A stretch of DNA of 64,000 nucleotides from CSP1-1 sp035620615 (GCA_035620615.1 DASPGM010000014.1:1-64000); one strand, 5' to 3'; shown: positions 1 to 6,932, counted from the stretch's first letter. Notes: a model not told the origin generated them from the letters alone. Made by a program: numbers and translations.

Positions 1-91
1 GTTTGACTATAAATGAAAGCTATAATCAAAATTATAATTTTCAACTAAATTTGGGTGATCGCTTTTATCTTGCCATTTCTAAAATCTAATC

Positions 92-214
92 ATGCAAATC
101 AATTGTGCTGACTGTGGTTGTCTTCCTTCAGAATGCAAAGAAAGCATATCACCAAAAGGATGTCCTAATTGTACATGGAATGAATGCTGTTGTTGGGAAA
201 GTATTCACACTTGA
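92..214 (+). CDS. Cys-rich microprotein (40 aa)
   Basis: Short reading frame starting ATG and ending TGA, encoding 40 residues with nine cysteines (positions 5, 8, 10, 15, 24, 27, 32, 33, 34). The CADCGC and CPNC pairs look like metal ligands, and the C-terminal CCCW cluster is unusual. Such density of Cys in an AT-rich genome is unlikely by chance. It lies just beyond the convergent PPOX gene. I do not recognise the family; a zinc- or copper-binding protein is an inference. No clear ribosome binding site is seen, which is normal for leaderless archaeal genes. Confidence 0.5.
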   Translation: MQINCADCGCLPSECKESISPKGCPNCTWNECCCWESIHT

Positions 215-238
215 TAAAAAAAAGAAAATTGATTGCCA

Positions 239-640
239 TTACTGGTTTGGTGGCTTTTGATGGAAAACTTTTCTTGGAGAAATTTTTATAATTATTCTTT
301 TTTCAGTTGGACTCCTAAACGGATACTTGTCTAATCCTAGGTATCGTTTTGCTAATTTGTCAATGTGTGCATCTGCATTTTTTTCTGTAATTTCATCAAC
401 GGTTCCTCTAATTGTAACCATTTCATATGGATTGACTTCATTTGGAATTGACAAGGCCACACGTTTATCATTTTTTACATTTTTTTCTTTAATCCTTCCT
501 GCTGCTGTATTGACTAGTATGTTTCTTCCATCATAATCAATCCAAGTAGGAGCAACATGTGGAGACCCATCATCCATCAATGTGGCAAAAGATGCAAAAT
601 TTTTCCCTAAAAGAAGTTTTTCAATTTCAGGTGTGATCAT
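239..640 (-). CDS. PPOX-fold flavin/F420-dependent protein
   Basis: A 133-residue protein of the pyridoxamine 5'-phosphate oxidase (PPOX) split-barrel family. The N-terminal half has the typical pattern: a short helix, FASFATLMDDGSPHVAPTWIDYDG, then the strand ILVNTAAGRIKEKNVKNDKRVALSI, which in this family contacts the flavin or F420 phosphate. The middle reads VTIRGTVDEIT, as in PPOX-class F420-dependent enzymes. Thaumarchaea make F420, so an F420-dependent reductase is plausible, but cofactor and substrate cannot be read from the sequence. The length matches the family. The gene stands alone, divergent from the small gene at 837. Confidence 0.8.
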   Translation of the reverse strand: MITPEIEKLLLGKNFASFATLMDDGSPHVAPTWIDYDGRNILVNTAAGRIKEKNVKNDKRVALSIPNEVNPYEMVTIRGTVDEITEKNADAHIDKLAKRYLGLDKYPFRSPTEKRIIIKISPRKVFHQKPPNQ

Positions 641-746
641 TAGTTTAATTTCCCTGTTCTGATTATTATCAGTTTACTGTTAAGATATGCCGTTTATTAT
701 GGGCTTGATTGGTTTTTCTCAGAAGAGCAAACTCTCTTTTTAGACA

Positions 747-759
747 CAAGAGTAAAAAT
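747..759 (+). repeat. Degenerate copy of the AAGAATAAAAGG short repeat
   Basis: CAAGAGTAAAAAT preceded by TTTTTAGACA. It matches the exact copies at 1617 and 2715 with three changes in the core, and shares the upstream TTTAGACA block. Confidence 0.35.
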
Positions 760-836
760 ATAATTCCCACGTTTATGCGTAAAAATTTCGGAATGACTCG
801 CGTTATGATTAATAGCATTAAGAATCATAATAGATT

Positions 837-1019
837 ATGAATGATTGGTGGGGAATCACAAAAGAAAACCAGTTGAAAAAATATCAAAAAAAGACAAATC
901 AATTCATTAATGAACTAGAGTCTACTCTTGACAATTTTGAAAATAAAGCAGATATCAAAGAATTAAGTTCAAAACTCAAAGAGTCTATCAAGAAATTTCA
1001 AGAAGAATCAAAAGACTAG
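837..1019 (+). CDS. Small coiled-coil protein (60 aa)
   Basis: Sixty residues beginning MNDWWGITKENQ, followed by a highly charged helical stretch (FINELESTLDNFENKADIKELSSKLKESIKKFQEE) with heptad-like spacing of Leu, Ile and Phe. No membrane segment and no cysteine. A TATA-like AAAATATAA lies about 80 nt upstream. The start overlaps the stop of a 21-codon frame (775-840) in ATGA arrangement; that tiny frame is not supported otherwise. Function unknown. Confidence 0.55.
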   Translation: MNDWWGITKENQLKKYQKKTNQFINELESTLDNFENKADIKELSSKLKESIKKFQEESKD

Positions 1020-1029
1020 TTTATCTCAC

Positions 1030-1042
1030 AAGAATAAAAGGG
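1030..1042 (+). repeat. CAAGAATAAAAGG short repeat, copy 1
   Basis: Exact 13-nt core shared with positions 1617, 2715 and (reverse strand) 3080. This copy lies between the genes at 837 and 1098. Confidence 0.5.
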
Positions 1043-1097
1043 GAAGTTATCGTAAAATATGATCTGGTTTATCTAAAAGTTCTATGATACCATTTTA

Positions 1098-1568
1098 GTG
1101 GTATTTGGAAAAAAGAAAAAACAAGATGGGTTAATACCATCAAGTAAACCCGAAGATATTCAGCGAACTGACGAGCAAGAGATACAACGATTAGCCCTGA
1201 TTAATGAAGGCATTGAGAAATCTGAAATAACTCAAAAGAATACTTTACCAAGTGAAAATTCCAGTTCAGAAGTATATGGTGATGAGATTAGAAAATACGA
1301 AGACTCTGAACTATTCAAACTAACAAATCAATACAAACCATTTTGGAATAAAAATGGAATTATTCAATACAAAACAGATAGAATCGCGATATTGCAACGA
1401 GCTTGGGGAAGACAAGTTGAGTTTATTATCGCTTTTGATGATTTGACAAGAGAAGGATATCGTTTAATGGCCATTGATGAAGGAAAACAAGGTGGACAGT
1501 CTTCTGGCGGTTTCACAGGTGGAGTAAATGCGTACTTTTACTTTCAAAAAATGAAATATGTAAAGTAA
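1098..1568 (+). CDS. Hypothetical soluble protein (156 aa)
   Basis: Starts with GTG. The first 60 residues are polar and probably disordered (KKKKQDGLIPSSKPEDIQ and following). A compact C-terminal domain follows from about residue 75: FKLTNQYKPFWNKNGIIQYKTDRIAILQRAWGRQVEFIIAFDDLTREGYRLMAIDEGKQ, then a Gly/Ser-rich loop and YFYFQKMKYVK. No signal peptide, membrane segment or cysteine is present. I do not recognise the family. Coding is supported by length and sensible composition. Confidence 0.65.
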   Translation: MVFGKKKKQDGLIPSSKPEDIQRTDEQEIQRLALINEGIEKSEITQKNTLPSENSSSEVYGDEIRKYEDSELFKLTNQYKPFWNKNGIIQYKTDRIAILQRAWGRQVEFIIAFDDLTREGYRLMAIDEGKQGGQSSGGFTGGVNAYFYFQKMKYVK

Positions 1569-1616
1569 AATCTCACTCTTTTTTCATATCCTAAAAGGCG
1601 ATTATATTTTAGACAC

Positions 1617-1629
1617 CAAGAATAAAAGG
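1617..1629 (+). repeat. CAAGAATAAAAGG short repeat, copy 2
   Basis: Exact 13-nt core preceded by TTTTAGACAC. Lies between the convergent genes ending at 1568 and 1655. Confidence 0.5.
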
Positions 1630-1654
1630 AAAACAAAACTATTACAACTTTAAA

Positions 1655-1813
1655 CTATTTTTTAGATCTTAGATTCTTTAGTTGCTTTTCTAAAGATTCA
1701 ATTCTTTTTTTATGGTTTGTTACAATTTTATCATAAGCATCTGCTCTTTTTTCTAATTTTGCTAATCTTCTATCTTGTTGTTGTTCATGCTGTTTGTTAG
1801 TGAGTTTTGCCAT
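1655..1813 (-). CDS. Small basic coiled-coil protein (52 aa)
   Basis: Reading frame from ATG at 1813 to TAG at 1655, encoding MAKLTNKQHEQQQDRRLAK followed by a second Lys/Glu/Arg-rich helix that ends LKNLRSKK. The whole protein is predicted helical and strongly charged with Leu and Ile at heptad spacing. No Cys and no membrane segment. It resembles in style, not clearly in sequence, the coiled-coil protein at 837. Function unknown; a small nucleic-acid or protein-binding helix is possible. Confidence 0.5.
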   Translation of the reverse strand: MAKLTNKQHEQQQDRRLAKLEKRADAYDKIVTNHKKRIESLEKQLKNLRSKK

Positions 1814-1872
1814 AAATCTTCTATAATTAACTAGGAATTAAGAATTATTAAAAAATAGTTGTGCATACTTAA

Positions 1873-2592
1873 CTAATTGAAAATATTGGTATCCTCTAAA
1901 ACGTAATGTACCATCAGATATCCACCAAAAGTATAATGAGATACAAAAATAATAACGCGAGTTTCTTTATCTATGTATACGTCAACTGACCAATCAGTCC
2001 CATAGATATTACTTTTAACAAATATAGTATCTCTTTCTCCTTTCCCATGCCATGCACCAAATTTCTTTTCAGTTATTGTTACGTCTTCTAAATCTTCATA
2101 GGTTAATTGTGTGGGACTAATTGAAAAAATAGCATGCGGCACTCTATTATGTGATGCTCCAAGTTCCTTTGGCTTCATATCAAGTAGGCCAGTAATCAAA
2201 TTCATTACTCGTGTTTCCTCATATTTGTTTCCATCTTCAGAGATAGATACGAGTTGAACTGATATATTATCACTATCCAAATAATCTTTAAAATAATAAG
2301 TTAAGTTACCTTTTCCATCGTTTACTTGAGGGGATTGATACGAATATTGAAGATAGTCTCCGGGTTTAACACAAACTCTGTCTTGCACACATTCTCGATT
2401 TAATTTCTGAGTATCTATTGAAGAAACAATTTTTTGATTGATATCTTCACTGATATCAGGTGGTGTAACTACTGGTTGGGTTGTGGTGGAAATCTCGTTA
2501 ACTGCTTCTTTAGATTTTTCTTCAAGTTTTGGTGATGGAGAAGTTGTTGAAAAATTATCTCCTGTTGTAAGACCTATTAAAAACAGAATCAA
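1873..2592 (-). CDS. Membrane-anchored extracytoplasmic hypothetical protein
   Basis: 239 residues from a TTG codon. The frame is open 16 codons further upstream (to 2640), where it reads TRKIKKIAIGFGLFFLILFL, a textbook positively charged end plus membrane anchor. The only initiation codon that would capture all of it is ATT at 2640-2638, so the TTG start given here probably truncates the anchor. A Ser/Thr/Pro-rich linker follows (residues 12-50), then an outer domain with CVQDRVC (two Cys four residues apart) and beta-rich sequence through to the C terminus. Family not recognised. It probably sits outside the cell on one N-terminal helix. Confidence 0.6.
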   Translation of the reverse strand: MILFLIGLTTGDNFSTTSPSPKLEEKSKEAVNEISTTTQPVVTPPDISEDINQKIVSSIDTQKLNRECVQDRVCVKPGDYLQYSYQSPQVNDGKGNLTYYFKDYLDSDNISVQLVSISEDGNKYEETRVMNLITGLLDMKPKELGASHNRVPHAIFSISPTQLTYEDLEDVTITEKKFGAWHGKGERDTIFVKSNIYGTDWSVDVYIDKETRVIIFVSHYTFGGYLMVHYVLEDTNIFN

Positions 2593-2714
2593 GAAAAATA
2601 ATCCAAACCCAATAGCTATTTTCTTTATTTTTCTCGTAATAGATTAGAGTTACAAGTATAAATTAAGAATTTTCCATTTCATCAAATTAAAGTAATACTT
2701 TATACTTTAGTCAT

Positions 2715-2727
2715 CAAGAATAAAAGG
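2715..2727 (+). repeat. CAAGAATAAAAGG short repeat, copy 3
   Basis: Exact 13-nt core preceded by TTTAGTCAT, 57 nt before the start of the gene at 2784. Confidence 0.5.
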
Positions 2728-2783
2728 TTCTAGTTTTTGATGTTTTTAGAATTGTTAATAATGATTATTCACTTTATCATCTT

Positions 2784-3068
2784 ATGATTAAAGAAGAAGA
2801 GATTTTAAAAGAAAAAAAACTCACAGATAAACGAATCAATATACTAAGTGGAGTTGGTATTGGATACCTAGCATTTGCTATTGTGATTTCCCTTTTTGTT
2901 CCATCTGCATCGCTTATTACACAAGTTCTTGTTCCCTTGACTGTCGCAGTAGCTGTAGGCGTTATTCTGAGCATAATTTCTGTTAAATTAAACTATCAAA
3001 CTGCAATTAGACTAATTGAAATACAATCTTCTATAGATGATATGAAAAAAGAGTTTAAGAAGTCCTAA
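2784..3068 (+). CDS. Small two-helix membrane protein (94 aa)
   Basis: A charged N terminus (MIKEEEILKEKKLTDKR) is followed by two hydrophobic helices, about residues 19-40 (ILSGVGIGYLAFAIVISLFV) and 46-67 (VLVPLTVAVAVGVILSIISV), then a charged helical tail ending DDMKKEFKKS. The pattern suggests an integral membrane protein with both ends in the cytoplasm. Family not recognised. Flanked on both sides by copies of the AAGAATAAAAGG repeat. Confidence 0.65.
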   Translation: MIKEEEILKEKKLTDKRINILSGVGIGYLAFAIVISLFVPSASLITQVLVPLTVAVAVGVILSIISVKLNYQTAIRLIEIQSSIDDMKKEFKKS

Positions 3069-3079
3069 TGAAAACTAGC

Positions 3080-3092
3080 CCTTTTATTCTTG
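3080..3092 (-). repeat. CAAGAATAAAAGG short repeat, copy 4 (inverted)
   Basis: Reverse-strand exact copy of the 13-nt core, preceded (on that strand) by CTTAGTGT. It lies 12 nt after the stop of the gene at 2784. Confidence 0.5.
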
Positions 3093-3192
3093 ACACTAAG
3101 AGACACAAATTTTTGAGGGTATAGATGTAGATCATCGATTCTCCTGAAAAGATTTAATGTCTATTTTGAAAAGTCTCTTTTACGCTATAGTT

Positions 3193-3555
3193 TCACTTTA
3201 AAGTTATAGACATTTTTTCAAGAATCTTCAGTAGCACTATGGCATGTGTATGTTGTTTATCTTTTGCAGCATAAAGTAGAGTTACAATTTTTTTTTCTTT
3301 TTCTATATGTTTGATATCATCAAGTGTGTCTGATTTGTCTTTCAATTCTTTTTTATATTTTATCTGAAACTCTTTCCATTTTTTTGGATCATGGGAATAC
3401 CATTTTCTTAAGTAATTGCTTGGAGTAACCTCTATTAACCAAGAATCAATCTTTGCACGTTCCTTTGATATACCGCGAGGCCACAATCTATCTACTAGTA
3501 TTCGATATCCGTCATTTTTAGAGAATTCTTCATAAATTCTTTTGATTTTGATCAT
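3193..3555 (-). CDS. DUF488 family protein
   Basis: 120 residues of the DUF488 (YeaO-like) family. The family signature is clear: IKRIYE near the N terminus, GYRILVDRLWPRGISKERAKIDSW, then LRKWYSHDPKKWKEFQIKYKKEL and a C-terminal VTLLYAAKDKQHTHAIVLLKIL. The conserved RLWPRG and WxxH motifs are present. The length matches the family. The biochemical role of the family is not settled. The gene is monocistronic, downstream of nothing on its strand. Confidence 0.85.
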   Translation of the reverse strand: MIKIKRIYEEFSKNDGYRILVDRLWPRGISKERAKIDSWLIEVTPSNYLRKWYSHDPKKWKEFQIKYKKELKDKSDTLDDIKHIEKEKKIVTLLYAAKDKQHTHAIVLLKILEKMSITLK

Positions 3556-3611
3556 ATTTTTATAATTCCAAAAACTATTCAGTTCTTATCTTTAGAACTC
3601 AAAAAAAAAAA

Positions 3612-4859
3612 TTAGGAAACTATTACGGTTCCTCGCATGTTAGTATGCAAAGAGCAATAATAGTTGTATGTACCTTTTTCTTTGAGAGTAAGTTCAAACT
3701 TTTCTCCTGGCTGTAGAAGATTACTATCAAACTTACCATCATGGTCTGTTGTTCCAGCTTTTACAGATGTGACTGTGTGCTGGTTTCCATCTACATTATC
3801 AAACGTTATTGATTGTCCTGCTGACACTTTGATTATGTTTGGACTGTAAAATGGTGACTCTAGACCAACAATTCCTACAGTGTTTTCTTTCACAATTTGT
3901 TTTGTTTCTTGTTCGTTTCCTGCTTCAAAAACTTGGATTGTGAATCTGGTTGATGCCTGTCCGAATAATGGGTTCGAATATGGAACCACATTCAAATCTG
4001 CATCAATCATGTATGTACCTGGTTGTGAAAATGTATGGGTGGTTGATAAGACCCCGAGATGTCCATGGTATGCACCATGCAATGGAATTGGAAGAGGAAT
4101 GTTTGGTTGATCCCCTGAAGTTGAAGGATAATAGGATCCATGTCTGATTTTTATCAGACCATCTACATGAGTTGCGTCTTTACCTGTTTTTGCATCATTG
4201 ACATCAAAGAGTAAGGTAGTTGGTTGGCCTGCAACAATTCTATTTGGTTGTGTTGAGAAATTTACAGAAATCGATGTTCCCGGTTCAGAACCAGCAAGTA
4301 TCGCTGTTCTACCCTGGTTTAGTACATCAACTGTAAATTCAAAACTCCTAGATCCAAAATTGTTTTTTGGATCTTGTTCAAATTTTAAGAGATCTCCAGA
4401 AACGACTGCTCTAGTTTGACCTAGTTCAGGTACTGACATTCCTAACATGAACGGGCCAGAAGACGACACGGTGTACTTTATTGTGTATGTTCCTGCTTCA
4501 GGAAAACTATCTTTAAAGTTCATTACTCCAAAGTGACCATGAAGCGTGGTGCTTCTGTGTACGATTTCCCCTGTAGGACCGACAATTGAATATGACCAGT
4601 CTGTGTGAGAAAGATTTGCCTCACGATTCAGGTCAATTACTTTTGCATTAATAGGAATTAGATTTCCTGCAACAATAGTTTCAGGAACACTAAATTCTAC
4701 TGCAACACCATCTTGTCGTTGAATTTCATTTATCACTGTCATTTGATTTGGTTCTGCAAACACTTCTTGAGATACATCTCCAGATGTTTGAAGGAACAAA
4801 ACCATCATGGACAATGACAGAATTGTTGTAGTTGTTGCCATTAGCTTTTTTGAATTCAT
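3612..4859 (-). CDS. Secreted protein with C-terminal plastocyanin-like copper domain
   Basis: 415 residues from ATG at 4859; a TTG two codons upstream is a weaker alternative. A signal peptide spans residues 1 to about 35 (hydrophobic TTTTILSLSMMVLFLQ, then VFAEP). Two beta-sandwich domains of about 130 residues follow, both with HxGxxxFxxxFxxxGTY-like ends. The last 90 residues are a cupredoxin: FYSPNIIKVSAGQSITF, NQHTV, and YYCSLHTNMRG. The His-Cys-His-Met set of a type-1 copper site is complete. Probably an exported electron carrier or copper-binding surface protein. The promoter (4898-4934) carries the 11-bp-phased TTGG-type half-sites shared with six other promoters nearby. Confidence 0.85.
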   Translation of the reverse strand: MNSKKLMATTTTILSLSMMVLFLQTSGDVSQEVFAEPNQMTVINEIQRQDGVAVEFSVPETIVAGNLIPINAKVIDLNREANLSHTDWSYSIVGPTGEIVHRSTTLHGHFGVMNFKDSFPEAGTYTIKYTVSSSGPFMLGMSVPELGQTRAVVSGDLLKFEQDPKNNFGSRSFEFTVDVLNQGRTAILAGSEPGTSISVNFSTQPNRIVAGQPTTLLFDVNDAKTGKDATHVDGLIKIRHGSYYPSTSGDQPNIPLPIPLHGAYHGHLGVLSTTHTFSQPGTYMIDADLNVVPYSNPLFGQASTRFTIQVFEAGNEQETKQIVKENTVGIVGLESPFYSPNIIKVSAGQSITFDNVDGNQHTVTSVKAGTTDHDGKFDSNLLQPGEKFELTLKEKGTYNYYCSLHTNMRGTVIVS

Positions 4860-4897
4860 TAACAATTAGTATTGGAAATTTGTTTAAGATAATTTTT

Positions 4898-4934
4898 CTA
4901 TATTAAAACCAGATACTAACTAGATTATAACCAA
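4898..4934 (-). promoter_or_regulatory. Phased half-site array A (cupredoxin promoter)
   Basis: Read on the minus strand: TTGG, CTAG, CTGG and ATAG, each starting exactly 11 nt after the previous one. A TATA-like CTTAAACA lies about 10 nt further on (4881-4889), 22-30 nt before the ATG at 4859, so the transcript is nearly leaderless. The same layout recurs at 5425, 5616, 5960, 9521, 9998 and 10780. Confidence 0.6.
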
Positions 4935-4957
4935 ATTAAAATGAAAAAAAAAATGAT

Positions 4958-5386
4958 TTAGCCGACCACTATTGTTCCAAGTATCTTTGGATATATTGAA
5001 TCAATGTAGTAATAAATTCCTGGTTCAACAAATTTTACGGTAAAGGTATCACCTGCATTCTGTAGATATCCATTAAAGTTTCCATTTGGTTCAAGAGTTA
5101 TTTGATCTATTGACACAACATTATGAGCAACCCCACCATTTTGTCCATCTTGATTAATGAATTTTATAGAATCATTGAGATTAATATGAATAATTTGTGG
5201 TACAAACACTGAGTCAATGTTTCCTATTATCATTACAGTTTTTGTCATACTTGATTGAGAAATTGATTTCATAAGCGTTGAAGATTTTCTGGTTTCTTCT
5301 GATTCGTTTAGTGCAATTGCCGGGGAAATTACAAATCCTAATACTATTACCACAAAAGCAACTCCAACTTTCATTGTGATTTTCAT
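4958..5386 (-). CDS. Secreted cupredoxin-fold protein lacking the copper Cys
   Basis: 142 residues with an N-terminal signal peptide (KVGVAFVVIVLGFVISPAIA). The last 90 residues align with the plastocyanin domain of the neighbouring gene: SVFVPQIIHINLNDSIKFINQDG, then AHNVVS, a Gly/Asn loop, and FVEPGIYYYIDSIYPKILGTIVV. One His (AHNV) is kept, but where the neighbour has YYCSLHTNM this protein has YYYIDSIYPK. The Cys, second His and Met ligands are therefore gone. It has the fold but probably no type-1 copper. It may bind copper differently or act as a partner protein. The promoter contains the phased half-site array. Confidence 0.75.
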   Translation of the reverse strand: MKITMKVGVAFVVIVLGFVISPAIALNESEETRKSSTLMKSISQSSMTKTVMIIGNIDSVFVPQIIHINLNDSIKFINQDGQNGGVAHNVVSIDQITLEPNGNFNGYLQNAGDTFTVKFVEPGIYYYIDSIYPKILGTIVVG

Positions 5387-5424
5387 TAAAACAAAATGAT
5401 GTGAATTAGTTTAAGACTATTTTT

Positions 5425-5450
5425 CCAAAAACAAACCAGATACTTACCAG
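5425..5450 (-). promoter_or_regulatory. Phased half-site array B
   Basis: Minus-strand reading: CTGG, CTGG, TTGG at exact 11-nt steps, followed by GAAAAATAGTC and a TATA-like TTAAAC (5409-5416), 23-30 nt before the ATG at 5386. The final segment ATCTGGTTTG-TTTTTGGAAAAAT is nearly identical to array C at 9998. Confidence 0.6.
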
Positions 5451-5514
5451 ATTGTATAATTAATTTATGAATAATTATTTTTTTAATTTAGTTTTTAATG
5501 GATCATTTTTTTTA

Positions 5515-5579
5515 AAACCTGTCAGATCTCTCACATGGATGAGGACGGAGATAGGAATTATGAGAGACATGACAGATTT
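5515..5579 (-). ncRNA. Candidate hairpin small RNA (copy 1 of promoter-hairpin module)
   Basis: On the minus strand 5579-5562 can pair with 5532-5515: 18 positions with a single U×C mismatch, around a pyrimidine-rich 29-nt loop. Two of the pairs are G·U wobbles, so the opposite strand would have three mismatches, which favours an RNA read from the minus strand. The hairpin starts about 30 nt after a TATA-like TGATTATATG (5601-5610) preceded by array G. No reading frame longer than a few codons follows before the next promoter, so a free small RNA is the best guess. The sister copy at 9575 is the leader of a winged-helix gene. Confidence 0.5.
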
Positions 5580-5600
5580 GAATTACATAAAATATGAAAC

Positions 5601-5630
5601 CATATAATCAATTTACCAGATTACATCCAA
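5601..5630 (-). promoter_or_regulatory. Phased half-site array G with TATA box, upstream of hairpin copy 1
   Basis: Minus strand: TTGG at 5630 and CTGG at 5619, 11 nt apart, then TAAA and TTGATTATATG as TATA-like box. The segment TGGTAAATTGATTA is identical to that in array E at 9533, and the distance from it to the hairpin is the same within 1 nt. Confidence 0.55.
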
Positions 5631-5690
5631 CTTTTTAAAAAATAAAAAAGGAGAAAGAGAATTTTTGGTTGTTCTCTTTTATATTGTTCC

Positions 5691-5921
5691 TTATTGTGCT
5701 GTGCCTACGTTTATTGGATCAGGCATACCTTCAGGCGTGCTGCATAGCCTGTCGCCGCAAACTATCTCTTTTGTTGCAGAGCCATAAGATTTTGGTGGTA
5801 TCTGTCCATGGCTTCCTTCTGCTGGTTGTGCAAAAGCCTGATCAAATAGATCTGGTATTGGCGCCATCATTGCTATAGGCAAGATTGCCAACAAGCTGAT
5901 CTGTTTTAATTTTTGGTTCAT
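5691..5921 (-). CDS. Small secreted protein with CGDRLC motif (76 aa)
   Basis: Signal peptide MNQKLKQISLLAILPIAMM through about residue 31 (AFAQ), then a short mature part that ends with EIVCGDRLCSTPEGMPDP. The signal peptide starts MNQK-K like that of the gene at 10062 and has similar hydrophobic content, suggesting shared ancestry of the export signal. The two Cys spaced by four residues may form a disulfide or bind metal. Small exported proteins with a VCGDxLC-type motif are common in thaumarchaea as far as I recall; their function is unknown. Controlled by array D. Confidence 0.65.
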   Translation of the reverse strand: MNQKLKQISLLAILPIAMMAPIPDLFDQAFAQPAEGSHGQIPPKSYGSATKEIVCGDRLCSTPEGMPDPINVGTAQ

Positions 5922-5959
5922 TGAACCATAAAAGGTATTTCTTATTAATAGAAAATTTT

Positions 5960-5985
5960 CTAAATTGATACTAAATTGTAACCAA
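5960..5985 (-). promoter_or_regulatory. Phased half-site array D
   Basis: Minus strand: TTGG, TTAG, TTAG at exact 11-nt steps, then AAAATTTTC and a TATA-like TATTAATAAG (5941-5951), 20-30 nt before the ATG at 5921. The stretch from 5986 to 6174 between this promoter and the next gene shows nothing else convincing. Confidence 0.55.
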
Positions 5986-6174
5986 AATTATATTGATCAA
6001 GCTGAAATAAGATTTATTTTAGTCACATTATGATTTGAAATGTCCTTATGTAGAATTGCGTGTGACTCAACTTTAAAAATTAAATCACATCTATAACATT
6101 TCCATGACATATTATTCATGAATTTACTATAGTTTTATTTATTTAACAAAATCTCCAAATTTTATCCCAATTTA

Positions 6175-6837
6175 TTAATTTAAAAATAATTTATGAATAC
6201 TTTCTTCACTTACATGAATCTTGAAAAATCCATTTTTTCTAACTATAAACACTTGATCGTGAGTGTCAAAAAAATCAAGCATTTCGTCCATATCTCCCTT
6301 AAGAACATTTTTGTAATTTATGAGGCAGAATGTGCTGCCCGGAACCCCCTTTTGATCATACCAATGACAAAACTTTTTCGCACTATGGAGGGACTTTTTC
6401 TCTGAAAGTTCATCAGCCAAAAATGCTATTGAAAACAATGACTTGTTTTCAAGCTGAGCTCCTACTTTTTGCAAAACTTTTCCTGTATATTGATATGGCT
6501 TTTCCGAAAATTCTTTGTAGGGTTCTATTGTGACGTCAAGCCATCCCTGTTTTTTTAGAAATTGCATTCCTGTATGATTTTTTGAACCACAACAAGCGCG
6601 AAGAATTGTGTCCGCACTTGAGGCATAATCGACAGATTTTAAGAAACTCTCAAGGACTTGTTCATCAGAGTATAAAATTAGTTCATGTCTTGGTGTTATC
6701 TGCGTGCTTTGTTCTGCCCATTTGTCTGCTACATCCTTTAACAGAGAATTTAGAGATACTCCTTTTTTTTCAGCCGCGCTTGTTAGTTTTTTGTGAATTT
6801 CATCATCAAGTCCTCGAATGAATAGATCCTTTGTCAT
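6175..6837 (-). CDS. Ribbon-helix-helix regulator with C-terminal sensor-like domain
   Basis: 220 residues from ATG at 6837 (a longer frame to 6894 would run through an operator and is unlikely). Residues 1-45, MTKDLFIRGLDDEIHKKLTSAAEKKGVSLNSLLKDVADKW, are a CopG/Arc-type ribbon-helix-helix DNA-binding domain. The remaining 170 residues begin HELILYSDEQVLESFLKSV and include ADTILRACCGSKN, GVPGSTFCLINYKNVL and DQVFIVRKNGFFKIHVSEES. I do not recognise this domain; it may be a ligand or redox sensor, and the vicinal Cys pair is notable. It is divergent from the winged-helix gene at 6933, with two palindromes between them that are its likely binding sites. Confidence 0.75.
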   Translation of the reverse strand: MTKDLFIRGLDDEIHKKLTSAAEKKGVSLNSLLKDVADKWAEQSTQITPRHELILYSDEQVLESFLKSVDYASSADTILRACCGSKNHTGMQFLKKQGWLDVTIEPYKEFSEKPYQYTGKVLQKVGAQLENKSLFSIAFLADELSEKKSLHSAKKFCHWYDQKGVPGSTFCLINYKNVLKGDMDEMLDFFDTHDQVFIVRKNGFFKIHVSEESIHKLFLN

Positions 6838-6865
6838 GTTTTTAGATAGGTAAATGTGTATAAAA

Positions 6866-6883
6866 ATGCTACTATGATAGCAT
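6866..6883. promoter_or_regulatory. 18-bp palindromic operator, copy 1
   Basis: ATGCTACTATGATAGCAT, with arms ATGCTA and TAGCAT. It touches the TATA-like TTTTTATAC of the minus-strand gene (start 6837) and is identical to the copy at 6902. Confidence 0.65.
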
Positions 6884-6901
6884 TTTAGTAACATTAAAAT
6901 A

Positions 6902-6919
6902 ATGCTACTATGATAGCAT
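6902..6919. promoter_or_regulatory. 18-bp palindromic operator, copy 2
   Basis: Identical to copy 1, 36 bp apart centre to centre. It occupies positions -31 to -14 relative to the ATG at 6933, where TATA box and transcription start of a leaderless gene would be, so binding here should block that gene. Confidence 0.65.
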
Positions 6920-6932
6920 ATTTGATAAAAAC

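Noticed and set aside
775..840. 21-codon frame MRKNFGMTRVMINSIKNHNRL overlapping the ATG at 837
   Set aside because: Too short, no compositional support; the ATGA overlap may be chance.
6022..6066. GTCACA...TGTGAC inverted repeat in the gap between 5921 and 6175
   Set aside because: Six-base arms 33 nt apart are expected by chance in this length and no extended pairing was seen.
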